Part shown: positions 17,844 to 26,336 of the stretch, piece after piece
How the letters are laid out: each line of letters begins with the position of its first letter
Position numbering within the stretch: the first letter of the stretch is position 1
NCBI GenBank assembly: GCA_947500575.1
Contig: CANMSI010000001.1
Coordinates: forward strand, 1,116,001 to 1,180,000
Origin: an uncultured Flavobacteriaceae bacterium
GTDB lineage: Bacteria > Bacteroidota > Bacteroidia > Flavobacteriales > Flavobacteriaceae
Length of the DNA stretch: 64,000 bases
Direction of reading: 5' to 3'
Translations under genes and position numbers: made by a program
Notes under the pieces: model-generated
Database searches by the model: none
What the model was told of the DNA's origin: nothing
What the model saw: only the letters and a program-made list of their open reading frames with translations

Positions 17844-18413
17844 ATGAGCAGAATTGAACCAATTAACAATCCAAAAGAAGGAGATTTGGGTCCATTATTT
17901 ACCCAAGCAGAAGCATGGATGGGTTTTCTGCCCAATGATGGACTTGTTATGGCTCATAAACCCGATGTATTAACTTCATTTTTTGGTTTAGCAAAAGCTG
18001 TATATGCGGAAGGAAAAATAGATGCTGGATTAAAACGTATGATTGGACATATTTCTAGCAAAGCTAGTGGTTGTGAGTATTGCAGTGCGCACTCGGCCTA
18101 TGGTGCTAACGAACAAGGCGTTGAAAAAGAAAAACTTGCGCAATTATGGGAATATCAAACTTCACCCCTTTTTTCTGAAGCGGAAAAAGCCGTACTTAAT
18201 TTAGCATTGAAAGCAAGTATGCTGCCCAATATGAGCTCTGACAACGATTTCGAAATTCTTAAAAAATACTATGATAATGAGGCTATTATAGAAATTGTAA
18301 GCGTCATTGCCATGTTCGGATTTTTAAATCGATGGAATTCTACTTTAAACACCCAAATAGAGCATGCACCTAACTCTTTTTATACAACCCTAAAGAATAA
18401 AAAAGATGAGTAA
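17844..18413 (+). CDS. AhpD/carboxymuconolactone decarboxylase-like peroxidase-fold protein
   Basis: The 189-residue all-helical protein contains CEYCSAHSAYGA near residue 72, the CxxC-xxH signature of AhpD-like (CMD-fold) peroxidases, flanked by LKRMIGHISSKASG and EKAVLNLALKAS blocks typical of the family. AhpD-like members reduce peroxides with thiol partners; the CMD name alone does not imply lactone decarboxylation when CxxC is present. In this operon it could handle peroxide formed by a flavin oxidase. It overlaps the next start by 8 bp. Confidence 0.85.
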   Translation: MSRIEPINNPKEGDLGPLFTQAEAWMGFLPNDGLVMAHKPDVLTSFFGLAKAVYAEGKIDAGLKRMIGHISSKASGCEYCSAHSAYGANEQGVEKEKLAQLWEYQTSPLFSEAEKAVLNLALKASMLPNMSSDNDFEILKKYYDNEAIIEIVSVIAMFGFLNRWNSTLNTQIEHAPNSFYTTLKNKKDE

Positions 18414-19587
18414 AGCACCCTTAGAAGGTATAAAAGTATTAGAATTTACCCATGCTGTTATGGGACCTTGTGCGGGTTTAATGCTTGCCGATATGGGGGC
18501 AGATGTGGTTCATGTAGAACCTATTCATGGAGATAGTACTAGACGCTTAAAAGGATTTGGAACTGGTTATTTTTGGTTCTACAACAGGAATAAAAGAAGT
18601 TTAGCAGTAAATTTAAAATCCCCAGAAGGGGTAGCTCTGATTTACGATCTTATAAAGGAATATGATGTCGTAGTAGAGAACTTTGGCCCCGGAACCATGG
18701 ATCGATTGGGCCTTGGTTATGATAAATTAAAAACCTTGAATGATAGCCTCATCTATTGTTCTTTAAAAGGTTTTTTAAGTGGCCCTTACGAACAACGGCA
18801 TGCCATGGACGAAGTAGTACAAATGATGGGCGGATTGGCGTATATGACTGGAAGGGAAGGAGATCCTTTACGAGCAGGAACCTCAGTAATAGATATTACT
18901 GGAGGTATGTTTGGGTATATAGGAATTTTACAAGCTTTATACGAACGAGAAAAAACAGGGGAAGGTGGAATGGTGAAATCAGCACTCTTCGAAACTTGTG
19001 CTTTTTTAATGGGGCAACACATGGCGTATGCTTCCCAAATAGATTACCAAATTCCTCCAATGCCATCTAGAGTCAGTGCTTGGTCTATTTATAAAGTATT
19101 TGACACCAAAGACAATGACAAAGCATTTATCGGCATAATCAGCGAGAAACATTGGGAGCGCCTTTGCGATGTTTTTGATTGGCAAGATTGGTTGCAAGAT
19201 GAACGTCTCAAAACAAATAATTTAAGAATTGATGAACGGGAATGGTTTATTCCGGCCTTGGACGAACGTGTAAAGCAATTCACAAAAAAAGAAATTATAG
19301 ATCGTTGCGAAAAGGGACATATTCCTTTTGCCCCGATCAGCAGACCAGAAGATCTTTTTGAAGATGAACAACTTAATAAAGGCAATAGCTTAATGGAAGT
19401 TACTATGGATAATGGAAAGACGACCAAATTACCCAAATTTCCTTTAGAGTATAAAGGCACTCGGGTAGAAAAACGACTTGATCCGCCCAAAATTGGTGAA
19501 CACACCAAAGAAGTTTTAAAATCTCTAAACATCGATGCAGCGACCATTTCAAAAATGGAAAATGCAGGTATTATTAGATCGGAATAG
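18406..19587 (+). CDS. Class III CoA transferase (CaiB/BaiF family)
   Basis: The 393-residue protein begins PLEGIKVLEFTHAVMGPCAGLMLADMGADVVHVEP, the nucleotide-type N-terminal fold of formyl-CoA transferase relatives, and has the catalytic Asp135 in HAMDEVVQMMGG. Such enzymes move CoA between carboxylic acids through aspartyl and glutathionyl-like covalent intermediates. It would activate the carboxylate made by the dehydratase so that the HMGL-like lyase can cut it. The pairing of class III CoA transferase with a CoA-ester lyase is seen in itaconate, mesaconate and citramalate routes (established), but the acid used here is unknown. It overlaps the preceding gene by 8 bp. Confidence 0.92.
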   Translation: MSKAPLEGIKVLEFTHAVMGPCAGLMLADMGADVVHVEPIHGDSTRRLKGFGTGYFWFYNRNKRSLAVNLKSPEGVALIYDLIKEYDVVVENFGPGTMDRLGLGYDKLKTLNDSLIYCSLKGFLSGPYEQRHAMDEVVQMMGGLAYMTGREGDPLRAGTSVIDITGGMFGYIGILQALYEREKTGEGGMVKSALFETCAFLMGQHMAYASQIDYQIPPMPSRVSAWSIYKVFDTKDNDKAFIGIISEKHWERLCDVFDWQDWLQDERLKTNNLRIDEREWFIPALDERVKQFTKKEIIDRCEKGHIPFAPISRPEDLFEDEQLNKGNSLMEVTMDNGKTTKLPKFPLEYKGTRVEKRLDPPKIGEHTKEVLKSLNIDAATISKMENAGIIRSE

Positions 19588-19626
19588 GATTCTTTATATT
19601 TAAAGTATATATATTGGACAGCAAGA

Positions 19627-19776
19627 ATGGGAAAACACTAGAGCTTATCTGATCAGGAATTTGAGAGGCAATTTGAAAACTGTCAATTAAACCCGATAGA
19701 TTTTTCTCATGAAGGCCTATTTAAGAAAAAAGCTAAAAAACACTTCCAAGAACCGGATAGTATTCCGTTTAATTAA
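19627..19776 (+). pseudogene. Remnant of a small conserved gene (LSDQEFERQF... FSHE family)
   Basis: Translating from 19627 gives a five-codon start, an in-frame TAG, then a run reading LSDQEFERQFENCQLNPIDFSHEG and a C-terminus EPDSIPFN before TAA. The first part and the end look like the beginning and end of a small conserved protein family with an FxHxxHL motif, while the middle roughly 80 residues seem deleted. This is inside the CoA transferase to DUF4440 interval, where the operon would otherwise have a 232-bp gap. The family memory is approximate; the stop and short length are seen directly. Confidence 0.5.
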
Positions 19777-19819
19777 AGGTCAGAAAACGGATTAGTATAC
19801 TAAATGAAATAAAAAAATT

Positions 19820-20245
19820 ATGAAATTAATAAGCGCCATAGGTTGTGTGTTCTTTGTTGCTATGAGTAGTATGGGTCAGGAAACTGATTCAAGAAGTATA
19901 GAACTTAAAATATACCTGCAAATTGAGGCATTAAGAACAGCTCATTTGAGAAGTGACACTACTCTAGCAAATACCTTATACCATCCTGACTTAATCCTCA
20001 CTTCCCAAAGCGGTAAAAAATATAATAAAAAAGAGGTACTAGAAAATATCAAAAATACATTTGAATATTACGAATACGGAAACGCCGATTTTTTAAGACT
20101 GAGTGAGGATGTGATTTTGACAAATTATATAAATGAACGCAAGTATAAAGACCTTCCAAAAGGTGCCTTTAGAATTACTACTATCTGGAAAATCTACGAA
20201 GGGAGCTGGCGGATCATTTCCATGCAATCTTCCAAAATAAAATAA
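19820..20245 (+). CDS. Secreted DUF4440/SnoaL-like (NTF2 fold) protein
   Basis: The 141-residue protein has a signal peptide (MKLISAIGCVFFVAMSSMGQ) and an NTF2-like domain: YLQIEALRTAHLRSDTTLANTLYHPDLILTSQSG, then DVILTNYINE and ITTIWKIYEGSWRIISMQSS. DUF4440 proteins are small cones that bind hydrophobic or aromatic ligands; some are isomerases. It is the only exported product in this operon, which otherwise encodes cytoplasmic enzymes. Function cannot be named. It sits 20 bp before the cysteine amidohydrolase. Confidence 0.8.
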   Translation: MKLISAIGCVFFVAMSSMGQETDSRSIELKIYLQIEALRTAHLRSDTTLANTLYHPDLILTSQSGKKYNKKEVLENIKNTFEYYEYGNADFLRLSEDVILTNYINERKYKDLPKGAFRITTIWKIYEGSWRIISMQSSKIK

Positions 20246-20264
20246 AGAAAAAGAATATACGCAT

Positions 20265-20927
20265 ATGCAAACCACTGATAAAACTGCTAAGGAAATCTAT
20301 TTTGAAGTAAAGGCGAATCCTGCACGGAAACGCTTTGGCTTTGGAAAAAAAGCGGCTTTGGTCAATATAGACATTCAAAAAGCATACACCCGTACCGATT
20401 TATTTAAAACCGCTTATGAAGCAGATCCAAAACAATTAGACTATGTAAATGAACTAGCAGTAAAATTTAGAGCATTAGGTTGGCCTGTAATATGGACCAA
20501 CGTTGCTTATATGGATACTGCCGCCGATGCAGGGATTTGGGGTACACGTACAGACACTCCAGATAGTTTACAAAACATTAAGTTCAACTCTGAGCGTTCG
20601 CAATTAGATGACCGACTTATTTTGGATAGGAATACAGACGTATTTTACGAAAAAAAAATGCCTTCTCCTTTTTTTGAAACCCCTTTACAATCGCTATTAG
20701 TTTGGCATCAGGTTGACACTGTAATCTTAACAGGCGGATCCACTTCTGGCTGTGTTAGGGCTGCGGGTGTTGATTCGTTGTCTAGAGGATACAGAACCAT
20801 CATTCCGGAAGAATGCGTTGCTGACAAACATGAGAGTTATCACTATGCAAATCTGACGGACTTATCCTTGAAATATTGCGATGTAATGGAAGTAGCCGAA
20901 GTTATTGATTGGTTAACTAACAAATAA
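20265..20927 (+). CDS. Isochorismatase-fold cysteine amidohydrolase (N-carbamoylsarcosine/maleamate amidase type)
   Basis: The 220-residue protein has the cysteine hydrolase triad in order: Asp36 in LVNIDIQKAY, Lys131 in YEKKMPSPFFET, and Cys163 in GGSTSGCVRAAGVDS. The TSGCVRA motif is that of N-carbamoylsarcosine amidase and maleamate amidase relatives rather than of isochorismatases. These release ammonia from half-amides such as maleamate. Placed immediately before two imidase/allantoinase-like deacetylase-fold genes, it fits as the step that turns a half-amide into a dicarboxylate. Substrate identity is inferred. Confidence 0.88.
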   Translation: MQTTDKTAKEIYFEVKANPARKRFGFGKKAALVNIDIQKAYTRTDLFKTAYEADPKQLDYVNELAVKFRALGWPVIWTNVAYMDTAADAGIWGTRTDTPDSLQNIKFNSERSQLDDRLILDRNTDVFYEKKMPSPFFETPLQSLLVWHQVDTVILTGGSTSGCVRAAGVDSLSRGYRTIIPEECVADKHESYHYANLTDLSLKYCDVMEVAEVIDWLTNK

Positions 20928-20932
20928 TACCG

Positions 20933-21886
20933 ATGAAAGAAGATCCAGGATATTATGATTATTGGCCATATGAGAACAGACCAAAAATAACATGGCCCAA
21001 CGGGGCTAAATTGGCCTTCTGGGTAGCACCTAATATTGAGTTCTACGAATTAAACCCGCCAAACAACCCATTTAGAAAACCCTGGCCGCAACCAAGCCCT
21101 GCATTGCCGGGATATACAAGTCGAGATTGGGGAAATCGTGTAGGACATACTAGGCAAATGGAACTTTTAGATAAGTATGGAATTAGAGGCTCTATTTCTC
21201 TCTCTACTGCTCTTTGCGATCATCATCCAGAAATCATTGCAGCTTGTAAAGAGCGAAACTGGGAATTTTTTAGTCATGGTATTTACAACACGCGCTACAC
21301 CTATGGAATGACAGAGGATCAAGAAAGAGCAATGATCAAAGATTCTATTGAAACCATTTACCAACATACCGATCAAAAATGTGCCGGCTATTTAGCTCCC
21401 GCCTTATCGCACTCCGAAAATACCTTGGATCTATTCGCAGAAGTGGGAACGGAACTTTTTGGTGATGAGGCTGGTTTTTACTCCTGTGATCTGTTTCATG
21501 ACGATCAACCAACACCCATTCATTTGAGAAATGGCAAACGCTTTGCATCGATTCCTTATTCCTTAGAAATGAATGATACCATTGCATATTTGGTGCAAAA
21601 AATAACCCCTCGTAGGTATGGAAAAGAACTCAAAGACAATTTTGACCGCCTCTATAAAGAGGGTGCCAACAGCGGAACCATTATGTGCATCCCCACACAT
21701 AATTATCAGGTAAGCAATGCACATCGAATCAAAGCCTATGAAGAAGCTTTAGAATATATAACGGGTCATTCAGATGTATGGGTTACCACTGGAAAAGAAA
21801 TTGCTCAGTACTTTTTAGATAACTATTACGATATCGCTTTAAGTGATATCCAAACTAAAAAACAACAATATGGCAAGCTTGGATAA
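20933..21886 (+). CDS. PuuE-like polysaccharide-deacetylase-fold hydrolase
   Basis: The 317-residue protein opens with RPKITWPNGAKLAFWVAPNIEFYE, then RDWGNRVGHTRQMELLDKYGIRGS and EFFSHGIYNTRYTYGM, the layout of PuuE (metal-independent allantoinase) and cyclic-imide hydrolase relatives. The TFDDG metal motif of NodB-type sugar deacetylases is missing, so chitin or peptidoglycan deacetylation is unlikely. The known chemistry of this branch is opening cyclic imides or ureides. No signal peptide is present, so it acts in the cytoplasm. It starts 5 bp after the amidohydrolase and overlaps the next gene by 17 bp. Confidence 0.85.
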   Translation: MKEDPGYYDYWPYENRPKITWPNGAKLAFWVAPNIEFYELNPPNNPFRKPWPQPSPALPGYTSRDWGNRVGHTRQMELLDKYGIRGSISLSTALCDHHPEIIAACKERNWEFFSHGIYNTRYTYGMTEDQERAMIKDSIETIYQHTDQKCAGYLAPALSHSENTLDLFAEVGTELFGDEAGFYSCDLFHDDQPTPIHLRNGKRFASIPYSLEMNDTIAYLVQKITPRRYGKELKDNFDRLYKEGANSGTIMCIPTHNYQVSNAHRIKAYEEALEYITGHSDVWVTTGKEIAQYFLDNYYDIALSDIQTKKQQYGKLG

Positions 21887-22805
21887 GGAGTATCTAAACT
21901 ATCCGCATAGATCGTATGGGATGGATCATAATCGTTATGATTGGTCTCAACTTGCCCATAGAAAAGGCGTGCAATGGCCGAACGATAAGAAAATAGCACT
22001 TTGGGTAAATGTAGGATTGCAATTCTTCCCTTTAAATCAAAAAGGAATTCCTTTTAAAGTTCCAGGAGGAATGACCAAACCGTACCCTGATTTAAGGCAT
22101 TATAGCCTACGAGATTATGGCAATAGAGTGGGCATTTATCGTTTTCTAAAAGCTTTTGATCGTTCCAATATAAAACCAACCTTTGCTATGAATACCCAGT
22201 TAGCAGAGCGGATACCTTATTTGGTGAGCACCATAAAAGAGCGAAAAGATGAACTCATGTGTCATGGATACAATATGGATGCACTCCATTACGGAGGCCA
22301 AGATATCGAAGAAGAAAATGAACTGGTGAAAAAATCATTAGAAGGTTTACGCAGACTCACTGGACAAGAGGTAAAAGGGTGGATCAGTCCTGCCAAAAAC
22401 GAATCTGCACATACACCTGATATTTTAGCAGCCAATGGAATCGAGTACTTTTGCGATTGGGTCAATGATGATATGCCTTATGAGTTCAAAACCACCCATG
22501 GAAGTCTAACGGCAATGCCTATGTCTACCGAACTAGAAGATCACTTTATTATCCTAAACAATTTGCATTCTGCAGAAGATTGGTCAGATCAGGTGGAAGA
22601 TGCTTTTCATTTTCTTTTGGAAGAAGCTGGCAGCCAAGACGGGCGCATTCTTTGTTTAAATATACACCCATGGGTATTGGGGCAACCTCATCGTATTCAA
22701 TATCTAGAACGTGTATTAAAGCTACTGGGGGAACATTCTGACGTCTGGTCAGCTTCTGCAGGAACGATCTGCAGTAGGTGGAACAAACAACAAGAAAATA
22801 AATAG
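21870..22805 (+). CDS. Second PuuE-like polysaccharide-deacetylase-fold hydrolase
   Basis: The start at 21870 (MASLDKEY) lies inside the previous gene's 3' end; a GTG at 21843 would add nine residues. The 311-residue protein is a divergent relative of its neighbour: GVQWPNDKKIALWVNVGLQFFPL, LRDYGNRVGIYRFLKAFDRSNIKPTF, DELMCHGYNMDALHYG and ISPAKNESAHTPDILAANGIEYF. It too lacks the NodB metal-binding Asp pair. Two paralogues side by side may form a heteromer or act on successive intermediates. Substrate unknown, but imide or amide ring opening is the best family-based guess. Confidence 0.83.
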   Translation: MASLDKEYLNYPHRSYGMDHNRYDWSQLAHRKGVQWPNDKKIALWVNVGLQFFPLNQKGIPFKVPGGMTKPYPDLRHYSLRDYGNRVGIYRFLKAFDRSNIKPTFAMNTQLAERIPYLVSTIKERKDELMCHGYNMDALHYGGQDIEEENELVKKSLEGLRRLTGQEVKGWISPAKNESAHTPDILAANGIEYFCDWVNDDMPYEFKTTHGSLTAMPMSTELEDHFIILNNLHSAEDWSDQVEDAFHFLLEEAGSQDGRILCLNIHPWVLGQPHRIQYLERVLKLLGEHSDVWSASAGTICSRWNKQQENK

Positions 22806-22808
22806 CTA

Positions 22809-23702
22809 TTGAAAGAAGTCCTAGCGTATATACCCCTCTTACTTCAAATACTCCTTTTCTTAGTTATGTTTGGGATGGGAATGACATTGACCATCAAAGA
22901 TTTTACAAGGGTAAGCATTGCTCCAAAAGCAGTATTAATTGGGCTTGTAAATCAGATTCTTTTTGTACCTCTAATTGCTTTTGCCCTTGTCTCAATTATT
23001 CCAATGCAACCCATGATTGCCATGGGACTAATGATTGTTGCCTGTAGCCCTGGTGGCGCTGTTTCTAATTTATTCTCTTATCTATCCAAAGGAGATACAG
23101 CCCTATCTATTACACTAACAGCCATCAGCAGTATTGTAACCATATTTACCATTCCGCTAATTATTAATTTCTCCTTAGATACCATTTTAGGGGAAGCTTC
23201 CAAGAGCATACAACTGCCTTTAGGACCTACTATATTTAATATTTTTAAACTTACTGCCCTGCCTGTTTTCTTAGGAATGCTTATCAAACATCAACTCCCC
23301 ATATTTGCAGAAAAAAGTAAGCCAGCTATTAAATGGGGGTCTATTACCGTAATTGTCTTGGCATTGGTATTTATGATTATGAAATTAGAGGAAATTGGTG
23401 ATAGTTGGACCTTTTTAAAAGCCTCTTTTTTAAGTGTTGTTCTTTTGAACATTTTCACTTTAGGCACTGGTTTTTTAAGTTCCAAAATCTTAAAACTTCC
23501 TACCAAACAAGCCGCTACCATCTCCATAGAGAGTGGTATGCAAAACAATGTATTGGGGATGACACTTGCCATGTCTCCCAGTTTATTAAATACTCCAGAA
23601 ATGGCTGCTACTCCGGGGGTTTATGGTGTTGTAATGAGTATTTTAGCCATTGCAGTGATTGCTATATTTAAAAGAATGATTCTTAAAGATGGAGAGGATT
23701 AG
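22809..23702 (+). CDS. BASS-family (bile acid:sodium symporter-like) transporter
   Basis: Starting from a TTG at 22809, the 297-residue protein has about nine hydrophobic helices and the family CSPGGAVSNLFSYLSKGD motif. It also has the later IESGMQNNVLGMTLA motif, both in the sodium and substrate sites of BASS carriers. It is an inner membrane symporter for organic anions such as bile acids, pyruvate or other carboxylates. It closes the operon that begins at 15183 and overlaps the convergent SDR stop by 4 bp. It could import the pathway substrate after the TonB step, or move an intermediate. Confidence 0.88.
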   Translation: MKEVLAYIPLLLQILLFLVMFGMGMTLTIKDFTRVSIAPKAVLIGLVNQILFVPLIAFALVSIIPMQPMIAMGLMIVACSPGGAVSNLFSYLSKGDTALSITLTAISSIVTIFTIPLIINFSLDTILGEASKSIQLPLGPTIFNIFKLTALPVFLGMLIKHQLPIFAEKSKPAIKWGSITVIVLALVFMIMKLEEIGDSWTFLKASFLSVVLLNIFTLGTGFLSSKILKLPTKQAATISIESGMQNNVLGMTLAMSPSLLNTPEMAATPGVYGVVMSILAIAVIAIFKRMILKDGED

Positions 23703-24445
23703 TGCATTCCTGCACCTCCATTGATATGCAAACATTGCCCGGTCATGTGCGAAGCTCCGCTGCTCAACAAAAATAGAATGACTGAGCTTATTTCTTCTGG
23801 TTTTGCCAATGCTCCTAGTGGAACCATTTGGGTATATCTTTCTTTATTAAACCTGGTAGATCCATCTTCTTTATAAATAAAATTAGTATCTACAGCACCA
23901 GGCGCCACAGTGTTCACCCGAACTTTCGGCGCTAATTCTGCCGCCAACGTCTTACTAAAACTAACAATAGCAGCTTTTGCTGCGCTATAGGGGCCATAGT
24001 TTTTTTGACCAATAAAAGCTAAGCCAGAAGACATGTTCACTATTGCAGCATGTGCGGAATTTCGCAAAAGGGGAATAAATACTTTAGATGCATTGAAACA
24101 ACTTTTAAAACTGATATCATAGGTCTCTTCCCATGCTTCAAAATTCAAATCTTCTATATGCTCGAACTGCGAAATAGTTCCAGATAAATTTACAAGACCT
24201 TGAATGCTATTGCAGCCTTTTTTAATAGATACTAATGCATCTTTCAGTTCTTCCACCATTAAAGGATTTGCCTTATAATATTGCAACTGATGAGCACTCT
24301 GATAGGCGCTTTTATCCTGAATATCTATTCCGAAAACAGTAGCGCCCGCTTGTAAAAGCAGTTCGGTTAAAGCGATACCAATACCGCTATTTGCCCCAAC
24401 AATTACGATACTAGCACCTTTGGCCTTGTAGTTAGAAACAATCAT
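23699..24445 (-). CDS. Short-chain dehydrogenase/reductase (SDR)
   Basis: The 248-residue protein is a classical SDR: cofactor loop VGANSGIG (residues 17-24), NLSG, catalytic Ser in NMSSG, YSAAK with Tyr and Lys, and the C-terminal TGQCLHINGGAGMH. It reduces or oxidises a hydroxyl/keto group with NAD(P). It is the last gene of the leftward operon 26240-23699, touching the lipoprotein gene at base 24445. Substrate is unknown but probably an intermediate of the cluster pathway. Confidence 0.92.
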   Translation of the reverse strand: MIVSNYKAKGASIVIVGANSGIGIALTELLLQAGATVFGIDIQDKSAYQSAHQLQYYKANPLMVEELKDALVSIKKGCNSIQGLVNLSGTISQFEHIEDLNFEAWEETYDISFKSCFNASKVFIPLLRNSAHAAIVNMSSGLAFIGQKNYGPYSAAKAAIVSFSKTLAAELAPKVRVNTVAPGAVDTNFIYKEDGSTRFNKERYTQMVPLGALAKPEEISSVILFLLSSGASHMTGQCLHINGGAGMH

Positions 24446-25203
24446 TATTCTTCTTTATCTTCTTTACGCCAGGTATTTTGATTTTGATATCCTGGTTCAA
24501 TCAAGGTCCAACCTGTGATCACTTTTCTTAGGTTAATACCCGTCCTTTTTGCTTCGGGGTTTAACCAAGTATAACTAATAGATCTGCTATTAATTTGCAC
24601 GCTATCCATGGGCATATCATAAATAGCCAACTTCATAATAGCTAATTTATGTGCAAAAAGTAGTTGTGTTAGTTCTGCGGTATATTGCACTCCCTCGATA
24701 TCTATTTCAGCCATTCCTCCCTGATCGTGAATTTGAAGTCCACCATTGCGATAAATACTATCCTTTATGGTGGTCATCGGGTATTCTATCCAACCAGAAA
24801 ATTTTCGTGTTTTTACAAATCTATAAGGTGTTGTATTTTCAAAAGGTGCCTTTCCTTCAAGGTATAAGGTGTCCCCTTCTATTCTAGAAATAGTTTGAGC
24901 GGCTGAAAGATCTTCCCAATCCGTTTCTTTTATAAGTGTCTTTCCGTTTCTGCCCTCTCTAATTTCTACCTTTAATCGATCTCCATCTGCCGCTGCAATT
25001 CTCAGTGAAAGATGCCGATGCTTGTTGTTTGTTTCTAATCGATGTATGTCATCTGCGGTATTTTCAAGCCAGTATTGCTGAAAATTATCCCATTCTCCTA
25101 TTAGGTTTGTTTCCTCCTCTAGAGGAACCACTGTTTCTGTCTGAGCTTCTTTACAACTATAAAATAGCGTACTGAAAACAACTACCGATATTAGGTATTT
25201 CAT
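24445..25203 (-). CDS. Lipoprotein of unknown function
   Basis: The start is placed at 25203 because it gives a lipoprotein signal (MKYLISVVVFSTLFYSC); the longer frame from 25242 would overlap the hydrolase gene. The remaining 235 or so residues form a beta-rich domain (GEWDNFQQYWLENTADDIHRLETNNKHRHLSLRI..., later RNGGLQIHDQGGMAEIDIEGVQYTAELTQLLFAHKLAIMKLAIYD). I do not recognise it. In parts it looks like the CpcT-type spacing of short tryptophan and strand blocks, but I cannot defend that. It lies between the hydrolase and SDR genes of the same operon. Confidence 0.75.
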   Translation of the reverse strand: MKYLISVVVFSTLFYSCKEAQTETVVPLEEETNLIGEWDNFQQYWLENTADDIHRLETNNKHRHLSLRIAAADGDRLKVEIREGRNGKTLIKETDWEDLSAAQTISRIEGDTLYLEGKAPFENTTPYRFVKTRKFSGWIEYPMTTIKDSIYRNGGLQIHDQGGMAEIDIEGVQYTAELTQLLFAHKLAIMKLAIYDMPMDSVQINSRSISYTWLNPEAKRTGINLRKVITGWTLIEPGYQNQNTWRKEDKEE

Positions 25204-25214
25204 AATGTCGTGAA

Positions 25215-26240
25215 TTAATTCGAATACCAATCTATTAAACAAGATTGTATTTGTTCTGCATTGAGCAACGTATTTTGTTCCACCAAATGGGTCCAGGCCT
25301 CCATCAAATGCTGTCCATCATCGCGTACCGAAGGAGCTGTTCTTACATCTTTGTGATACTTAATTTTGTCTTCTGGTTGATAAGACTCAAAATGAGTTTT
25401 AGCCGCAAAAAGTTCAAAAGATGTAGCCGTATCTTTCATATATTGGGTCATTAAATGAGTGCGTTCTGTGGCGTCTCCTTCCATTAAAAACGAAGAAACA
25501 TTATTCGTATAATCAAAAGCTAGCAAGGCATCAATATATTTTGCGATAATACTTCCCTCCCATTTAAAAATCGTAGTTGGCACCTGTAGCTGTTGTACAT
25601 ACATACCCCGCTCATGTTTAAAAGCTGCTCTATAGGCATGGGCATAATCTGCACCCGCTATTAAATAATCCATTGCTACCATGTGTAATATGTTCGCTGG
25701 CATTTGAGGACGATTTAAAGCGTATTCTTCGGTGGTAAAACACCATGGGAAATATTGAAACATTTGACTTACTATTTGCCAAATGGTTCCTAAGTGACTT
25801 CCATCTAATTGCGGGGTTAAATCTGGAAAATAATGTGTTAAAATAGCTTCGCATAAAGCATCATCGAAATGTGCTGAATTATCCAAAAAAACATGACTTA
25901 CCTGTGTTGGATTTTCCAAGGCATACCGTATGGCAATCTGTGCCCCAGTGGCAGAACCATAGATAGCAAATCTATCCATTTTCATCGCTTCAAAAGCTTT
26001 TTTAAAAAACGCCGTATACTCTTTCACCGTCCTTGGAACAAAGCCCAAACCGTCTGATTTGCCATAGCCAGGCGTATCAAAAACAAAAACAGTATACGTA
26101 TCTGCTAAGATTTTAGCTAATGGCAACAAACTTTCGGATGAACTGGGGGATGGATGAAACATGGCAAGAGCAGGACCACTTCCCATGGTATGAAAATGCA
26201 ACTTTAAATCTGCTACTACAATATATCTACTAGTTGTCAA
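25215..26240 (-). CDS. Alpha/beta-hydrolase fold protein with alanine at the nucleophile site
   Basis: The 341-residue protein starts at a TTG (MTTSRYIVV). It keeps the alpha/beta-hydrolase start (LAMFHPSPSSSESLLPLAKIL...VFVFDTPGYGKSDG) and the helix after the elbow, but the elbow is AIYGSATGAQ. The third position of G-x-S-x-G, the nucleophile, is Ala, with a Ser one place early. The C-terminal third, normally ending in an acid and a histidine, reads KWEGSII...HFESYQPEDKIKYH and is not a standard match. Like the protein at 2113 it may be non-hydrolytic. It is first in the leftward operon, 23 bp from the twin operator at 26263-26297. Confidence 0.8.
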   Translation of the reverse strand: MTTSRYIVVADLKLHFHTMGSGPALAMFHPSPSSSESLLPLAKILADTYTVFVFDTPGYGKSDGLGFVPRTVKEYTAFFKKAFEAMKMDRFAIYGSATGAQIAIRYALENPTQVSHVFLDNSAHFDDALCEAILTHYFPDLTPQLDGSHLGTIWQIVSQMFQYFPWCFTTEEYALNRPQMPANILHMVAMDYLIAGADYAHAYRAAFKHERGMYVQQLQVPTTIFKWEGSIIAKYIDALLAFDYTNNVSSFLMEGDATERTHLMTQYMKDTATSFELFAAKTHFESYQPEDKIKYHKDVRTAPSVRDDGQHLMEAWTHLVEQNTLLNAEQIQSCLIDWYSN

Positions 26241-26262
26241 TAGAAAGAATTATTAAAATAAA

Positions 26263-26297
26263 TAGTTAATATAGTTAATTATTTACATAATTAACTA
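26263..26297. promoter_or_regulatory. Twin palindromic operator between hydrolase and ene-reductase operons
   Basis: TAGTTAA-N5-TTAATTA (26263-26281) and TTATTTA-N5-TTAACTA (26279-26297) overlap by 3 bp. It lies between two divergent genes, so both operons could be repressed together. Confidence 0.68.
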
Positions 26298-26336
26298 ATA
26301 ATTGGTACTTTTAAAAAAATATTTATACATTCTATT

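Noticed and set aside
19089-19547. 152-aa ORF antisense to the CoA transferase
   Set aside because: Shadow of the CaiB-like gene; Ser/Leu-rich with no signature.
20933-22805. Chitin or peptidoglycan deacetylases
   Set aside because: The NodB metal motif TFDDG is absent, there are no signal peptides and the sequences are PuuE-like.
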